Notes: generated by a model from the letters alone, not told the origin. Counted from the first letter of the stretch, positions 8,231 through 17,818 are shown. The stretch is 64,000 bases of DNA from Hyphomicrobiales bacterium (GCA_017305665.1 JAFKKH010000025.1:147324-211323), one strand, 5' to 3'. Made by a program: numbers and translations.

Positions 8231-10963
8231 ATGAATATCGTCATTGTAGAGTCGCCTGCCAAGGCCAAGACGATCAACAAGTATCTCGGCTCCTCCTACG
8301 AGGTGCTGGCCTCTTTCGGACATGTCCGCGACCTCCCCGCCAAGAACGGATCGGTCGACCCGGACGCGAATTTCCAGATGATCTGGGAAGTCGATCCCAA
8401 GTCCGCTGGTCGACTTAACGACATCGCCAAGTCCCTCAAGGGCGCTGACAAGCTGATCCTCGCCACCGACCCCGATCGCGAGGGCGAAGCGATCTCCTGG
8501 CACGTGCTCGAGGTGCTGAAGCAGAAGCGTGCGTTGAAGGACCAGAAGATCGAACGCGTGGTCTTCAACGCCATCACCAAGCAGGCCATCACCGATGCGA
8601 TGAAGAGCCCGCGCCAGATCGATGGCGCGCTGGTCGACGCCTACATGGCGCGCCGCGCGCTGGACTATCTGGTCGGCTTTACCCTCTCCCCGGTGCTCTG
8701 GCGCAAACTGCCCGGCGCGCGCTCGGCGGGCCGCGTGCAATCGGTGGCCCTGCGGCTAGTCTGCGACCGCGAACTCGAGATCGAGAAGTTCGTTCCGCGC
8801 GAGTACTGGTCGCTTGTTGCCACCCTCGTGACGCCGCGCGGCGAAACCTTCGAGGCCCGCCTCGTCGGCGCGGACGGCAAGAAAATCCAGCGGCTCGACA
8901 TCGGATCGGGCGCAGAAGCCGAGGATTTCAAGAAGGCGCTGGAAACCGCCGGCTACACCGTCACCACCGTTGAGGCAAAGCCGGCGCGCCGCAACCCGCA
9001 GGCTCCCTTCACCACCTCGACGCTGCAGCAGGAAGCAAGCCGCAAGCTCGGCTTCGCGCCGGCGCATACCATGCGGATCGCGCAGCGGCTGTATGAGGGC
9101 ATCGACATCGGCGGCGAGACCACCGGCCTCATCACCTATATGCGAACCGACGGCGTGCAGATCGACGGCTCGGCAATCACCCAGGCGCGCAAGGTGATCA
9201 GCGAAGACTATGGCAATGCCTACGTGCCGGACTCGCCGCGGCAGTACCAGACCAAGGCCAAGAATGCGCAGGAAGCGCACGAAGCGATCCGTCCGACCGA
9301 TCTGTCGCGCCGTCCTGCCGACATGCGACGCCGGCTCGATAGCGATCAGGCCAGACTCTATGAGCTGATCTGGATCCGCACCATCGCCAGCCAGATGGAG
9401 TCCGCGGAACTGGAGCGCACCACGGTCGACATCACCGCCAAGGCCGGATCGCGCGTGCTGGAGCTGCGCGCCAGCGGCCAGGTGATCAAGTTCGACGGCT
9501 TCCTCGCGCTCTATCAGGAAGGCCGCGACGACGAAGAGGATGAGGACAGCCGCCGCCTCCCCGGCATGAGCGAAGGCGAAGCGCTGAAGCGCGACCACCT
9601 CAACGTCAGCCAGCACTTCACCGAACCGCCGCCGCGTTTCTCGGAAGCCTCGCTGGTCAAGCGCATGGAAGAACTCGGCATCGGCCGTCCCTCGACCTAT
9701 GCCTCGATCCTGCAGGTGCTCAAGGATCGCGGCTATGTGAAGCTTGAGAAGAAGCGGCTCTATGGCGAGGACAAGGGCCGCGTCGTCGTCGCGTTCCTGG
9801 AAAACTTCTTCGCGCGTTACGTCGAATACGACTTCACCGCCAACCTCGAGGAGCAGCTCGACCGCATCTCCAATAACGAGGTGTCGTGGCAACAGGTTCT
9901 GAAGGATTTCTGGAACGACTTCATCGGGGCAGTAAACGACATCAAGGATGTCCGTGTCTCCGAAGTGCTCGATGTGCTCGACAATATGCTCGGGCCGCAC
10001 ATCTACACGCCGCGCGAGGACGGCGGCGATCCGCGTCAATGTCCGACCTGCGGCACCGGCCGGCTCAATCTCAAGGCGGGAAAGTTCGGCGCGTTCGTCG
10101 GCTGCTCCAACTATCCGGAGTGCCGCTACACCCGTCCCCTCGCCGCCGATGGCGATGCCGGCGGCGACCGCATTCTCGGCAAGGATCCCGAATCCGGCCT
10201 CGACGTAGCCGTGAAGTCCGGCCGCTTCGGGCCCTACATCCAGCTCGGCGAGCAGAAGGACTATGCCGAAGGCGAGAAGCCGAAACGCGCCGGCATTCCG
10301 AAGAACTCCTCGCCGGCCGATATGGAACTCGACCTTGCATTGAAGCTACTGTCGCTGCCGCGCGAAATTGGTAAGCACCCGGAGACCGGCGAGCCGATCA
10401 CCGCCGGCATCGGCCGCTTTGGCCCGTTCGTGCGGCACGAGAAAACCTATGCGAGCCTCGAGGCCGGCGACGAGGTGTTCGACATCGGGCTCAATCGCGC
10501 CGTGACGCTGATCGCCGAGAAAATCGCAAAGGGCCCGAGCCGGCGCTTCGGCGCCGATCCGGGCAAGCCGCTTGGCGACCACCCGACGCTTGGCGGCATC
10601 GTGGTCAAGAATGGGCGATACGGCGCCTATGTCTCCGCCAGCGGCATCAATGCCACCATTCCGAGCGACAAGACGCCGGAAACGATCACGCTGCCGGAAG
10701 CCATCGCGCTGATCGACGAGCGCGCGGCCAAGGGCGGTGGCAAGGCGAAACGCGTCGCCAAGAAGGCGAAGCCTGCCAAGGCCGAAAAGGAAGAGGCTGC
10801 GCCGAAATCTGCAAAGCCGGCGAAGAAAGCCGCTGCGAAAAAGGCCGCTCCCAAGCCGAAGTCGGCTGCGGTGAGCAAGGCGCGCGGAACGGTGGCTGCG
10901 GCAAAGCCGCCAACCAAGGCTGCGAAAGCGCCCGCAAAGAAGAGTGCTGGCAAGAACGGCTGA
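8231..10963 (+). CDS. topA: DNA topoisomerase I
   Basis: Type IA topoisomerase that relaxes negative supercoils. 910 residues from the ATG giving MNIVIVESPAKAKTINKYLG (an upstream in-frame ATG at 8156 adds 25 non-conserved residues). The toprim domain includes ILATDPDREGEAISWH; the catalytic tyrosine lies in GLITYMRTDGVQ. One four-cysteine zinc module (CPTCGTG to GCSNYPECRYT) is followed by topoisomerase C-terminal repeats (SGRFGPYIQLGEQ, IGRFGPFVRH, NGRYGAYVSA) and an extreme Lys/Ala tail of about 75 residues. It starts the operon topA-rnr-DUF983, the next gene beginning 1 base after its stop. Confidence 0.97.
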   Translation: MNIVIVESPAKAKTINKYLGSSYEVLASFGHVRDLPAKNGSVDPDANFQMIWEVDPKSAGRLNDIAKSLKGADKLILATDPDREGEAISWHVLEVLKQKRALKDQKIERVVFNAITKQAITDAMKSPRQIDGALVDAYMARRALDYLVGFTLSPVLWRKLPGARSAGRVQSVALRLVCDRELEIEKFVPREYWSLVATLVTPRGETFEARLVGADGKKIQRLDIGSGAEAEDFKKALETAGYTVTTVEAKPARRNPQAPFTTSTLQQEASRKLGFAPAHTMRIAQRLYEGIDIGGETTGLITYMRTDGVQIDGSAITQARKVISEDYGNAYVPDSPRQYQTKAKNAQEAHEAIRPTDLSRRPADMRRRLDSDQARLYELIWIRTIASQMESAELERTTVDITAKAGSRVLELRASGQVIKFDGFLALYQEGRDDEEDEDSRRLPGMSEGEALKRDHLNVSQHFTEPPPRFSEASLVKRMEELGIGRPSTYASILQVLKDRGYVKLEKKRLYGEDKGRVVVAFLENFFARYVEYDFTANLEEQLDRISNNEVSWQQVLKDFWNDFIGAVNDIKDVRVSEVLDVLDNMLGPHIYTPREDGGDPRQCPTCGTGRLNLKAGKFGAFVGCSNYPECRYTRPLAADGDAGGDRILGKDPESGLDVAVKSGRFGPYIQLGEQKDYAEGEKPKRAGIPKNSSPADMELDLALKLLSLPREIGKHPETGEPITAGIGRFGPFVRHEKTYASLEAGDEVFDIGLNRAVTLIAEKIAKGPSRRFGADPGKPLGDHPTLGGIVVKNGRYGAYVSASGINATIPSDKTPETITLPEAIALIDERAAKGGGKAKRVAKKAKPAKAEKEEAAPKSAKPAKKAAAKKAAPKPKSAAVSKARGTVAAAKPPTKAAKAPAKKSAGKNG

Positions 10964-10964
10964 T

Positions 10965-13313
10965 GTGAGCAAACCGCGCGACAGGCATTTTCCGGACCGC
11001 GAAACCATCGTCGCATTCATTCGCGCGCATTCGGGCAAGGTCGGTACCAAAGAGATCGCCCGCGAGTTCGGTCTCAAGAATGCCGACCGCGTCGAACTGA
11101 AGCGCATTCTGCGCGACCTCGCAGACGACGGCACCATCACCAAGCGCGGCCGGAAGGTCCACGAACAGGAAACATTGCCGCCGACGCTGATGGCCGACAT
11201 CACCGGACGCGACGCCGATGGTGAACTAATCGCAACGCCCACGGAGTGGGACGAAGAATCCGGGCCAGCGCCAAAGATCCGCATCCACGTGCCGCGACGC
11301 GCCCGGCCCGGCGCCGCGGCAGGCGTCGGCGATCGCGCGCTGTTGCGGATCGAGGCGATGGAGCCCGGCGATACCGCGCCCTATCGTGCCCGTGTCATCA
11401 AGGTCATCGATCGCACCCGCTCGCGCATCCTCGGCATTTATCGCGCCTTGCCGCAGGGCGGCGGCCGTCTGGTGCCGGTCGACAAGAAGCAGGCAGGCCG
11501 GGAACTCAACATTGCCAAGGCCGACAGCGCGGGTGCGGAAGATGGCGATCTTGTCAGCGTCGACCTGATCCGCACCCGTGGCTATGGCCTCGCGTCGGGC
11601 AAGGTCAAGGAACGGCTCGGCTCGCTCGCGACCGAGAAGGCGGTCAGCCTGATCGCGATCCACGCTCACGACATCCCGCAAGTCTTCTCACCGGCTGCGT
11701 TGCGCGAGGCCGAAGCGGCAAAGCCCGCGACGCTACAAGGCCGCGAGGACTGGCGCGAACTGCCGCTCGTCACCATCGATCCGCCCGACGCCAAGGATCA
11801 CGACGACGCGGTGCATGCCGCGCCCGATGACGATCCGAACAACACGGGCGGCGTTATCGTCACCGTCGCGATCGCCGACGTCGCCTACTATGTGCGGCCG
11901 GGATCGGCGCTGGACCACGACGCGCTGGAGCGCGGCAACTCGGTGTATTTCCCCGACCGCGTGGTGCCGATGTTGCCGGAGCGCATCTCGAACAATCTGT
12001 GCTCGCTGGTGCCGGGCGAGCCACGCGGTGCGCTGGCTGTGCGCATGGTCATCGGCCCCGATGGCCGCAAGCGCTCGCATACGTTTCATCGTATCCTGAT
12101 GCGCTCGGCTGCGAAGCTGAACTACGCGCAGGCGCAGGCCGCCATCGATGGCCGCCCCGACGACACCACTGGCCCCCTGCTCGATCCTATCCTGAAGCCG
12201 CTCTATGCGGCCTATGCGCTGGTCAAGCGCGCACGCGACGAACGCGATCCACTTGATCTGGATTTGCCCGAGCGCAAATTACTCCTGAAAAAGGATGGTA
12301 CGGTCGACCGTGTGATCATACCGGAACGGCTCGACGCTCACCGGCTGATCGAGGAGTTCATGATCCTCGCCAACGTTGCCGCGGCCGAGGCGCTGGAGAA
12401 AAAGAGCCTGCCGTTGATCTACCGCGTGCATGACGAGCCGACCGTGGAGAAAATCCACAATCTTCAGGAATTCCTGAAAACGCTCGACATGTCGTTCTCA
12501 AAAAGCGGCCCGCTGCGGCCGGAGCAATTCAACCGCGTGCTCGACCAGGTGAAGGGCCACGACGCCGAGCCGATGGTCAACGAGGTGGTGCTGCGCGCGC
12601 AGGCGCAGGCCGAATATTCCGCGGAGAATTACGGTCACTTCGGGTTGAACCTTCGCCGCTACGCGCATTTCACCTCACCGATCAGGAGATATGCGGATCT
12701 GATCGTGCATCGCGCACTGATCCGCGCGTTGGGTCTCGGCGACGGCGCTTTGCCCGACAGCGAAACGCCGGAAACGCTTGGCGAAATCGCGGCACAAATT
12801 TCCGTGACGGAACGCCGCGCCATGAAGGCCGAGCGCGAAACCTCCGATCGCCTGATCGCGCATTTCCTCGCCGACCGCATCGGCGACGTCTTTCAGGGCC
12901 GGATCTCCGGCGTCACCCGTGCCGGTCTGTTCGTCAAACTCAGCGATACCGGCGCTGACGGCCTGGTCCCGATCCGCACCATCGGCAGTGAGTATTTCAA
13001 CTATGACGAGACCCGCCATGCGTTGATCGGTTCGCGCAGCGGTGCCATGCATCGGCTGGGTGACGTGGTCGAGGTTCGTCTGGTAGAAGCTGCCCCTGTC
13101 GCCGGCGCGCTGCGGTTCGAACTGCTGTCCGAAGGTCATACGGGACGGAACAGCCGACGACCGCGCAGCGCGAGCGACAGAACGGAATCGCGTGGTCCGC
13201 GGGCCGGACGGGTTCCGAAATCCTTCGAGGCCAAAGCAGGCCGTACATCGCGTAAAGCCAGGCGCAAGCCCGGCAAGAGCAAGGCCGGCAAAGCAAAACG
13301 AGGCAAACGATGA
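10965..13313 (+). CDS. rnr: ribonuclease R (VacB/RNase II family exoribonuclease)
   Basis: Processive 3'-5' exoribonuclease of 782 residues. The N-terminal winged helix contains IVAFIRAHSGKVGTKEIARE; the RNB catalytic core has DPPDAKDHDDAVHA, whose aspartates bind Mg, and the later NYGHFGLNLRRYAHFTSPIRRYADL. A C-terminal S1 domain (FQGRISGVTRAGLFVKL) ends in a Lys/Arg-rich tail of about 50 residues (ARRKPGKSKAGKAKRGKR). The first plausible start is the GTG at 10965, just after the topA stop. In E. coli the basic tail mediates ribosome association; a similar role is inferred. Confidence 0.96.
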   Translation: MSKPRDRHFPDRETIVAFIRAHSGKVGTKEIAREFGLKNADRVELKRILRDLADDGTITKRGRKVHEQETLPPTLMADITGRDADGELIATPTEWDEESGPAPKIRIHVPRRARPGAAAGVGDRALLRIEAMEPGDTAPYRARVIKVIDRTRSRILGIYRALPQGGGRLVPVDKKQAGRELNIAKADSAGAEDGDLVSVDLIRTRGYGLASGKVKERLGSLATEKAVSLIAIHAHDIPQVFSPAALREAEAAKPATLQGREDWRELPLVTIDPPDAKDHDDAVHAAPDDDPNNTGGVIVTVAIADVAYYVRPGSALDHDALERGNSVYFPDRVVPMLPERISNNLCSLVPGEPRGALAVRMVIGPDGRKRSHTFHRILMRSAAKLNYAQAQAAIDGRPDDTTGPLLDPILKPLYAAYALVKRARDERDPLDLDLPERKLLLKKDGTVDRVIIPERLDAHRLIEEFMILANVAAAEALEKKSLPLIYRVHDEPTVEKIHNLQEFLKTLDMSFSKSGPLRPEQFNRVLDQVKGHDAEPMVNEVVLRAQAQAEYSAENYGHFGLNLRRYAHFTSPIRRYADLIVHRALIRALGLGDGALPDSETPETLGEIAAQISVTERRAMKAERETSDRLIAHFLADRIGDVFQGRISGVTRAGLFVKLSDTGADGLVPIRTIGSEYFNYDETRHALIGSRSGAMHRLGDVVEVRLVEAAPVAGALRFELLSEGHTGRNSRRPRSASDRTESRGPRAGRVPKSFEAKAGRTSRKARRKPGKSKAGKAKRGKR

Positions 13314-13750
13314 CTGCGCAGATCGATACCGCCAGCACCGCGACCAAGGTCTGGACCCGCGAGAGTGTGCAGGTTGAGAAGCGCGATGCGTGGACTGCGA
13401 TGAAGCGTGGCTTTCGTGGCCGCTGCCCGCGCTGCGGCGAAGGCAAGCTGTTCCGCGCCTTTCTTAAAGTCGCCAACAACTGCTCCGAATGTGGGCTCGA
13501 CTTCACGCCGCACCGCGCCGACGATCTTCCCGCTTATCTCGTGATCGTCATCGTCGGCCATATCGTGGTGCCCTTGGCACTCATGATCGAGACCAACTAC
13601 TCGCCGCCGGTAGCCTTGCAGCTTGCGATCTACCTGCCGGTGACACTGCTGTCGTCATTGCTGCTGTTGCAACCGGTCAAGGGCGCCGTGGTGGGTTTCC
13701 AGTGGGCGCTCCGGATGCACGGATTCGACGAGAACAATCCCGAGCCCTGA
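13310..13750 (+). CDS. DUF983 family zinc-ribbon membrane protein
   Basis: 146 residues, starting in a 4-base ATGA overlap with the rnr stop, so translationally coupled. Two CxxC pairs form a zinc ribbon (RGRCPRCGEGKLF and ANNCSECGLDF); the stretch after FTPHRADDLPAY has two or three hydrophobic spans (YLVIVIVGHIVVPLALMI and AIYLPVTLLSSLLLL). This is the DUF983 layout, common next to rnr or NUDIX genes in alphaproteobacteria. The function of the family is not established. Confidence 0.9.
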   Translation: MTAQIDTASTATKVWTRESVQVEKRDAWTAMKRGFRGRCPRCGEGKLFRAFLKVANNCSECGLDFTPHRADDLPAYLVIVIVGHIVVPLALMIETNYSPPVALQLAIYLPVTLLSSLLLLQPVKGAVVGFQWALRMHGFDENNPEP

Positions 13751-13870
13751 CGATCCATGAACTGTCATGTACGGACTGGACCCGTGCATCCATCTGTTCT
13801 CGAAAACCGATGGATCGCCGGATCAAATCCGATACGACCAAGAAAATATCAAAGCAACAACGGGAACGAA

Positions 13871-14611
13871 ATGACTGAGACGGTGCAACAACCCCTGCAA
13901 GAAGCCAGCCATCACCCCTACCGCCGTCCCAGGGACGCCGCGACCCTCATTCTGATCGACCGCAGCGCATCGACGCCGAAGGTGCTGGTCGGCAAGCGCC
14001 ACGACAACGTGGTGTTCATGCCGGGCAAGTTCGTATTCCCCGGTGGCAGCGTCGATAAGGCTGACAACCGCGTGCCAGTCGCGGCGCCGATCCCGCGGGA
14101 GCTGGAAGCCAACCTGCTCAAGGGCAGTCCGAAGACCGAGCTCGCGCGCGCCCGCTCGCTGGCGATCGCCGCCATCCGCGAGGCCTGCGAGGAAACCGGC
14201 CTGTGCCTCGGGCGGAAGACCGACGGCGCCGTCGCAAAACTGAACGGCGTGTGGCAGCCCTTCGCGGATGCCGGTCTGCTGCCTGATCCATCGGGCCTTT
14301 ACCTGATTGCGCGCGCCATCACGCCGCCCGGCCGCGTGCGACGCTTCGATACTCGCTTCTTCACCGCCGATGCGTCCACAATTGCCCATCGCGTCGAGGG
14401 CGTCATCCACGCCGATGCCGAGCTGGTCGAACTGGTCTGGGTCGAGATCGGCTCGCAACCGCTTGCCGACCTGCATCCGATGACCAAGAACGTGCTGGGC
14501 GAGCTAGAAAAACGCCTCGCGGCCGGACCGCTGCGCCATGATGCCGATGTGCCGTTCTTCCATTTCTACGACGGCAAGATGCAGAAGGACATCTTGCCGG
14601 GGGTGGCATAA
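13871..14611 (+). CDS. NUDIX hydrolase
   Basis: 246 residues. The Nudix box core REACEETGL sits at about residues 104-112, preceded by FMPGKFVFPGGSVD, which plays the usual role of the substrate-side strand. These enzymes hydrolyse a nucleoside diphosphate linked to another group; the substrate cannot be told. The ATG at 13871 matches where homology starts (MTETVQQPLQEASHHPYRRP); the frame is open upstream to 13757 without family resemblance. It is 120 bases after the DUF983 gene and probably in the same operon. Confidence 0.88.
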   Translation: MTETVQQPLQEASHHPYRRPRDAATLILIDRSASTPKVLVGKRHDNVVFMPGKFVFPGGSVDKADNRVPVAAPIPRELEANLLKGSPKTELARARSLAIAAIREACEETGLCLGRKTDGAVAKLNGVWQPFADAGLLPDPSGLYLIARAITPPGRVRRFDTRFFTADASTIAHRVEGVIHADAELVELVWVEIGSQPLADLHPMTKNVLGELEKRLAAGPLRHDADVPFFHFYDGKMQKDILPGVA

Positions 14612-14615
14612 GCGG

Positions 14616-14649
14616 ATTCCGGGTTCGCGTCTGCGACGTGCCTCGGAAT
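14616..14649. repeat. intergenic hairpin of ATTCCG...CGGAAT type
   Basis: Arms ATTCCG (14616-14621) and CGGAAT (14644-14649) flank GGTTCGCG and GACGTGCC. It resembles short palindromes I recognise from Bradyrhizobium-type genomes, and it follows the NUDIX gene, where it could act as a 3'-end RNA hairpin. No T-run follows. Copy number cannot be checked here. Confidence 0.35.
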
Positions 14650-14774
14650 GACTGAAACAAAATCGCTCCCCTCGCCCTCAAAATCGCAACGATCTTCTCC
14701 GCCCCACCTCATGGCGCGGAGCCGTCAGTCGTCCTATCTGTTGAGATAACGACATCACATCCGAGATCGGGGCA

Positions 14775-16106
14775 ATGGCAGCAGCGGCACGGCAACTCAA
14801 ACTGGGCGCATTCATGCGGCCGGTCTCGATCCACACCGGCGCGTGGCGCTATCCGGGGGCGTGGCCCGACGCCAATTTCAACTTTGCTCACCTTAAGAGC
14901 CTGATCCGGAAGCTCGAAGCCGGCAAGTTTGACGCCTTCTTCATGGCCGACCATCTTGCGGTGCTGAACATGCCGGTGAATGCGCTGAAGCGCAGCCACA
15001 CCGTGACCTCATTCGAACCGTTCACGCTGCTGTCGGCACTATCGCAGGCCACCGACCGCATTGGCCTCGTCGCGACCGGCTCAACGACATTCGACGAGCC
15101 CTATCATGTGGCGCGCCGCTTCGCTTCGCTCGATCATATCTCGGGTGGGCGCGCGGGCTGGAATATCGTCACTACCTCGAACCCCGACGCCGCGTTGAAC
15201 TTCGGCCTCGACGATCACATGGAGCATGACGAGCGTTATCGCCGCGCCCGTGAATTCTACGACGTGGTCACGGGCCTGTGGGATTCCTTCGCCGACGATG
15301 CTTTCGTTCGCGATGTCGACAGCGGCATCTACGTCGATCCGGCGCGGATGCACGTGCTCGGTCACAAAGGCAAATATCTCAGCGTGCGCGGCCCGCTCAA
15401 CATCGCCCGCCCGGTGCAAGGCTGGCCGGTCATCGTGCAGGCCGGCGCGTCAGAAGCCGGCAGGCAACTCGCCGCTGAAACCGCCGAAGCGGTGTTCACC
15501 GGCGGCGGCAGTCTCGCCGACGGGCAAAAGCTCTACGCCGACATCAAGGGCCGCATGGAAAAGATCGGCCGCGACCCCGAGCACCTGAAGATCCTGCCCG
15601 GTGCCTTCGTGGTCGTGGGCGACAGCGACGACGAAGCGAAGGAGAAGCTCGCGCTGCTCGACAGTCGCGTGCACTATGACAGCGCCATCGCCTCGCTCTC
15701 GGTGATCCTCGGCACCGATGCATCGAAGTTCGATCCTGACGGTCTCCTGCCCGAGATCCCCGAAACCAACGCCAGCCAAAGCGGTCGGCAGCGGCTGGTC
15801 GATGCCGCGACGCGTGACAAGCTGACGGTGCGTCAACTCGCGCAACGGGTCGGCGGGTTTGGCGGGCTGAAATTCGTCGGCACGGCCAAAACCATCGCCG
15901 ACCGGATGGAGGAGTGGCTGACGACGCGCGGCTCCGACGGCTTCAACATCATGTTCCCGTTCCTGCCGGCCGGGCTTGACGATGTCGTCGACAAGGTCGT
16001 GCCGGAACTGCAACGGCGCGGCATTTTCCGCACTGAATACGAGGGAGCCACGCTTCGGGAGAATCTGGGCTTGCCGAGGCCAAAAAACCGGTTTTTCGAG
16101 AGCTAG
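14775..16106 (+). CDS. LLM-class flavin-dependent monooxygenase (NtaA/SnaA/DszA group)
   Basis: 443 residues of the bacterial-luciferase fold. LKLGAFMRPVSIHTGAWRYPG opens the NtaA/SnaA/DszA branch; typical motifs follow: FFMADHLAV, FEPFTLLSALS, GLVATGSTTFDEPYHVARRFASLDHIS, GRAGWNIVTTSNPDAALNFG and VIVQAGASEAGRQLAA. Relatives use FMNH2 from a partner reductase to oxidise aminopolycarboxylates, organosulfur compounds or long alkanes; the substrate here is unknown and no reductase is adjacent. The chosen ATG gives MAAAARQLKLG. It stands alone between the NUDIX gene and rpmG. Confidence 0.92.
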   Translation: MAAAARQLKLGAFMRPVSIHTGAWRYPGAWPDANFNFAHLKSLIRKLEAGKFDAFFMADHLAVLNMPVNALKRSHTVTSFEPFTLLSALSQATDRIGLVATGSTTFDEPYHVARRFASLDHISGGRAGWNIVTTSNPDAALNFGLDDHMEHDERYRRAREFYDVVTGLWDSFADDAFVRDVDSGIYVDPARMHVLGHKGKYLSVRGPLNIARPVQGWPVIVQAGASEAGRQLAAETAEAVFTGGGSLADGQKLYADIKGRMEKIGRDPEHLKILPGAFVVVGDSDDEAKEKLALLDSRVHYDSAIASLSVILGTDASKFDPDGLLPEIPETNASQSGRQRLVDAATRDKLTVRQLAQRVGGFGGLKFVGTAKTIADRMEEWLTTRGSDGFNIMFPFLPAGLDDVVDKVVPELQRRGIFRTEYEGATLRENLGLPRPKNRFFES

Positions 16107-16142
16107 AGGGCCTATTTCAGACCTGAAGTCCGGCGGAAAACC

Positions 16143-16170
16143 TTGACTTTGGGCGTTTCGCGGCTAGTTT
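16143..16170 (+). promoter_or_regulatory. candidate promoter of rpmG
   Basis: TTGACT (16143-16148) and TAGTTT (16165-16170) are 16 bases apart, placing a start about 55 bases before the rpmG ATG. Position and the strong -35 box support it. Confidence 0.45.
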
Positions 16171-16233
16171 GCCGGCCAAACGCGGGCCTGATGCTGGGCC
16201 GGCTTTCGATTCCAGACATCAGAGGGTTTGCAC

Positions 16234-16401
16234 ATGGCCAAGGCGGTCACCATCAAGGTCAAGCTGGTTTCCAGCGCTGACACCGGCTTCTACTACGTCG
16301 CCAAGAAGAATTCGCGCACCATGACCGACAAAATGGTCAAGAAGAAGTACGATCCGGTCGCGCGCAAGCACGTCGAATTCCGCGAGTCGAAGATCAAGTA
16401 A
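16234..16401 (+). CDS. rpmG: 50S ribosomal protein L33
   Basis: 55 residues, [20 protein letters not shown] to the end FRESKIK, a full-length L33 of the cysteine-free type (no CxxC pairs), so it should not need zinc. AGAGGG lies about 10 bases upstream of the ATG. It has its own candidate promoter and a strong terminator right after, so it is probably a single-gene unit. In several alphaproteobacteria rpmG sits close to divK-pleD; here an MFS/TetR pair lies between them. Confidence 0.97.
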   Translation: MAKAVTIKVKLVSSADTGFYYVAKKNSRTMTDKMVKKKYDPVARKHVEFRESKIK

Positions 16402-16427
16402 GATCGCGTCGTCGGTAACGGATTTTT

Positions 16428-16455
16428 GCGGGGCCTTCGGGCCCCGCTTTTATTT
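16428..16455. terminator. bidirectional intrinsic terminator (rpmG / MFS transporter)
   Basis: GCGGGGCC-TTCG-GGCCCCGC with a stable UUCG tetraloop is followed by TTTTATTTT on the plus strand and by AAAAATCC complement (T-run) on the minus strand. It lies between two converging genes and overlaps the last codons of the MFS gene. Confidence 0.9.
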
Positions 16456-17682
16456 TGCCATGACCAGTGGCGGCGCCGAGGGGCGGATCAAGGCGAATGC
16501 GATCTGGATCATGCCCGCAGTCAGCCCCACCGCCACGCCGATCCGCCAGGCCAGGTTGTAGGAGCCCATGGTGTCGTACAGCACGCCTCCCCCGTAAGCG
16601 CCGAGGAAACTGCCGATCTGATGGCTCATGAAGGCAAGGCCCTGGATCATCGCCTGCCATTTCAGCCCGAACATTTCCGCCACCGCGCCCGCCACAAGCG
16701 GGCTGACACCGAGCCACAGGAATCCCATGATTGCCGCGAACAGCAGCGTGGTCTCCGGCGTCGGCGGCAGGATGAAATACCACGCAAGCGCGATTGATCG
16801 CGTGACGTACATCCCGCCAAGCAGCGCGAGCTTGTTCCAGCGCTGGCCTGCCCAGCCGAAAAACAAACTGCCCAGCACGTTGAAACCGCCGATGACACCG
16901 AGCGCTTCCGCACTCAGCATCGGATTCATGCCGCAGATCGCGAGATACGACGGCAGATGCGTGGTGAGAAAGACGAGTTGCATTCCGCAGACGAAGTACG
17001 CACACGTCATCACGATGAACGAGGGATTGGTGAACGCAGCCTTCACCGCAACGCTCGCCGACGTGTTTCCGATCTCGTCGTCAGCCGGTTTGGGTAACGG
17101 TATCCTGTCGACCCTGCCGGCGAACCATGCGGCCGGCAGCAGCAGAAGTGACAGGATCGCGAAGCCGCCAACCCCGATGCGCCAACCATAACCTTCACTG
17201 AGGATCTGGCCGAGCGGCGCCGCCATCAATGCGCCGAGCGACCCGACCGCCGACACCATACCGAGCACCGTGCTGCGCACCGCCACCGGCACCGCGCGCG
17301 TCGTCACCGACATCGCAATGGCGGCAGCCGTGCAGGCCAGCGACGTTCCGATCAGCACGCCTGCCCCGATCATGATGCTGAACAGGCCGTGCGCCGTCGC
17401 CATCAGCACGAGCCCTGCGATGTACAGCAGAGCACCTGCAATCATGACCGGCCGAAAGCCGTAGCGCGTGGTGAAGGCGCCGGCGAACGGCTGCAGAAAT
17501 CCCCATGCCAGGTTTTGCACGGCGATCGCCAGGGTGAAATCGGACACCGAGATCGCGACATCGTGCGTGAGCGGCTGCAGGAAGATACCGAGACTCTGGC
17601 GCAGACCCATGCTGAGGCTCAGCATCAGCGATGCGCCAATCAGGATCGGAAGCGTCGGCCGGAGGGTTCGCAGCAAGGCCAT
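16450..17682 (-). CDS. MFS transporter
   Basis: 410 residues, about 12 hydrophobic spans, with MALLRTLRPTLPILIGASLM at the start. GLRQSLGIFLQPLTHD, QNLAWGFLQPFAGAFTTRYGFRPV (an MFS loop 2-3 A-like motif) and the second-half GWAGQRWNKLALLGG loop fit the OFA/monocarboxylate-like MFS group. The substrate is not readable. It is divergent from a TetR regulator with a perfect 20-base operator-like palindrome between their starts, which implies induction by a compound, possibly the transported one. Confidence 0.92.
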   Translation of the reverse strand: MALLRTLRPTLPILIGASLMLSLSMGLRQSLGIFLQPLTHDVAISVSDFTLAIAVQNLAWGFLQPFAGAFTTRYGFRPVMIAGALLYIAGLVLMATAHGLFSIMIGAGVLIGTSLACTAAAIAMSVTTRAVPVAVRSTVLGMVSAVGSLGALMAAPLGQILSEGYGWRIGVGGFAILSLLLLPAAWFAGRVDRIPLPKPADDEIGNTSASVAVKAAFTNPSFIVMTCAYFVCGMQLVFLTTHLPSYLAICGMNPMLSAEALGVIGGFNVLGSLFFGWAGQRWNKLALLGGMYVTRSIALAWYFILPPTPETTLLFAAIMGFLWLGVSPLVAGAVAEMFGLKWQAMIQGLAFMSHQIGSFLGAYGGGVLYDTMGSYNLAWRIGVAVGLTAGMIQIAFALIRPSAPPLVMAK

Positions 17683-17747
17683 GGCCTTTATCCCTTCTTC
17701 TTGATGTCTTCCGGATCGGATCCTGGCCAGACTCGCAGCCGGCCTTG

Positions 17748-17767
17748 ATTACACAGACCTGTGTAAT
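17748..17767. promoter_or_regulatory. perfect palindrome, likely TetR operator
   Basis: ATTACACAG-AC-CTGTGTAAT: 9-base arms with no mismatch and a 2-base centre, in the 136-base gap between the divergent MFS and TetR genes. Size and symmetry match operators of TetR-family dimers. Binding by the adjacent regulator is inferred. Confidence 0.8.
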
Positions 17768-17818
17768 TAACATGTGCCATGCCGCCGAAGTCAAGCGGCA
17801 ATGCCCAGAGCCGATATC

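Noticed and set aside
8756-10039. 427-codon minus-strand frame opposite topA
   Set aside because: Shadow frame in a strongly coding plus-strand gene.
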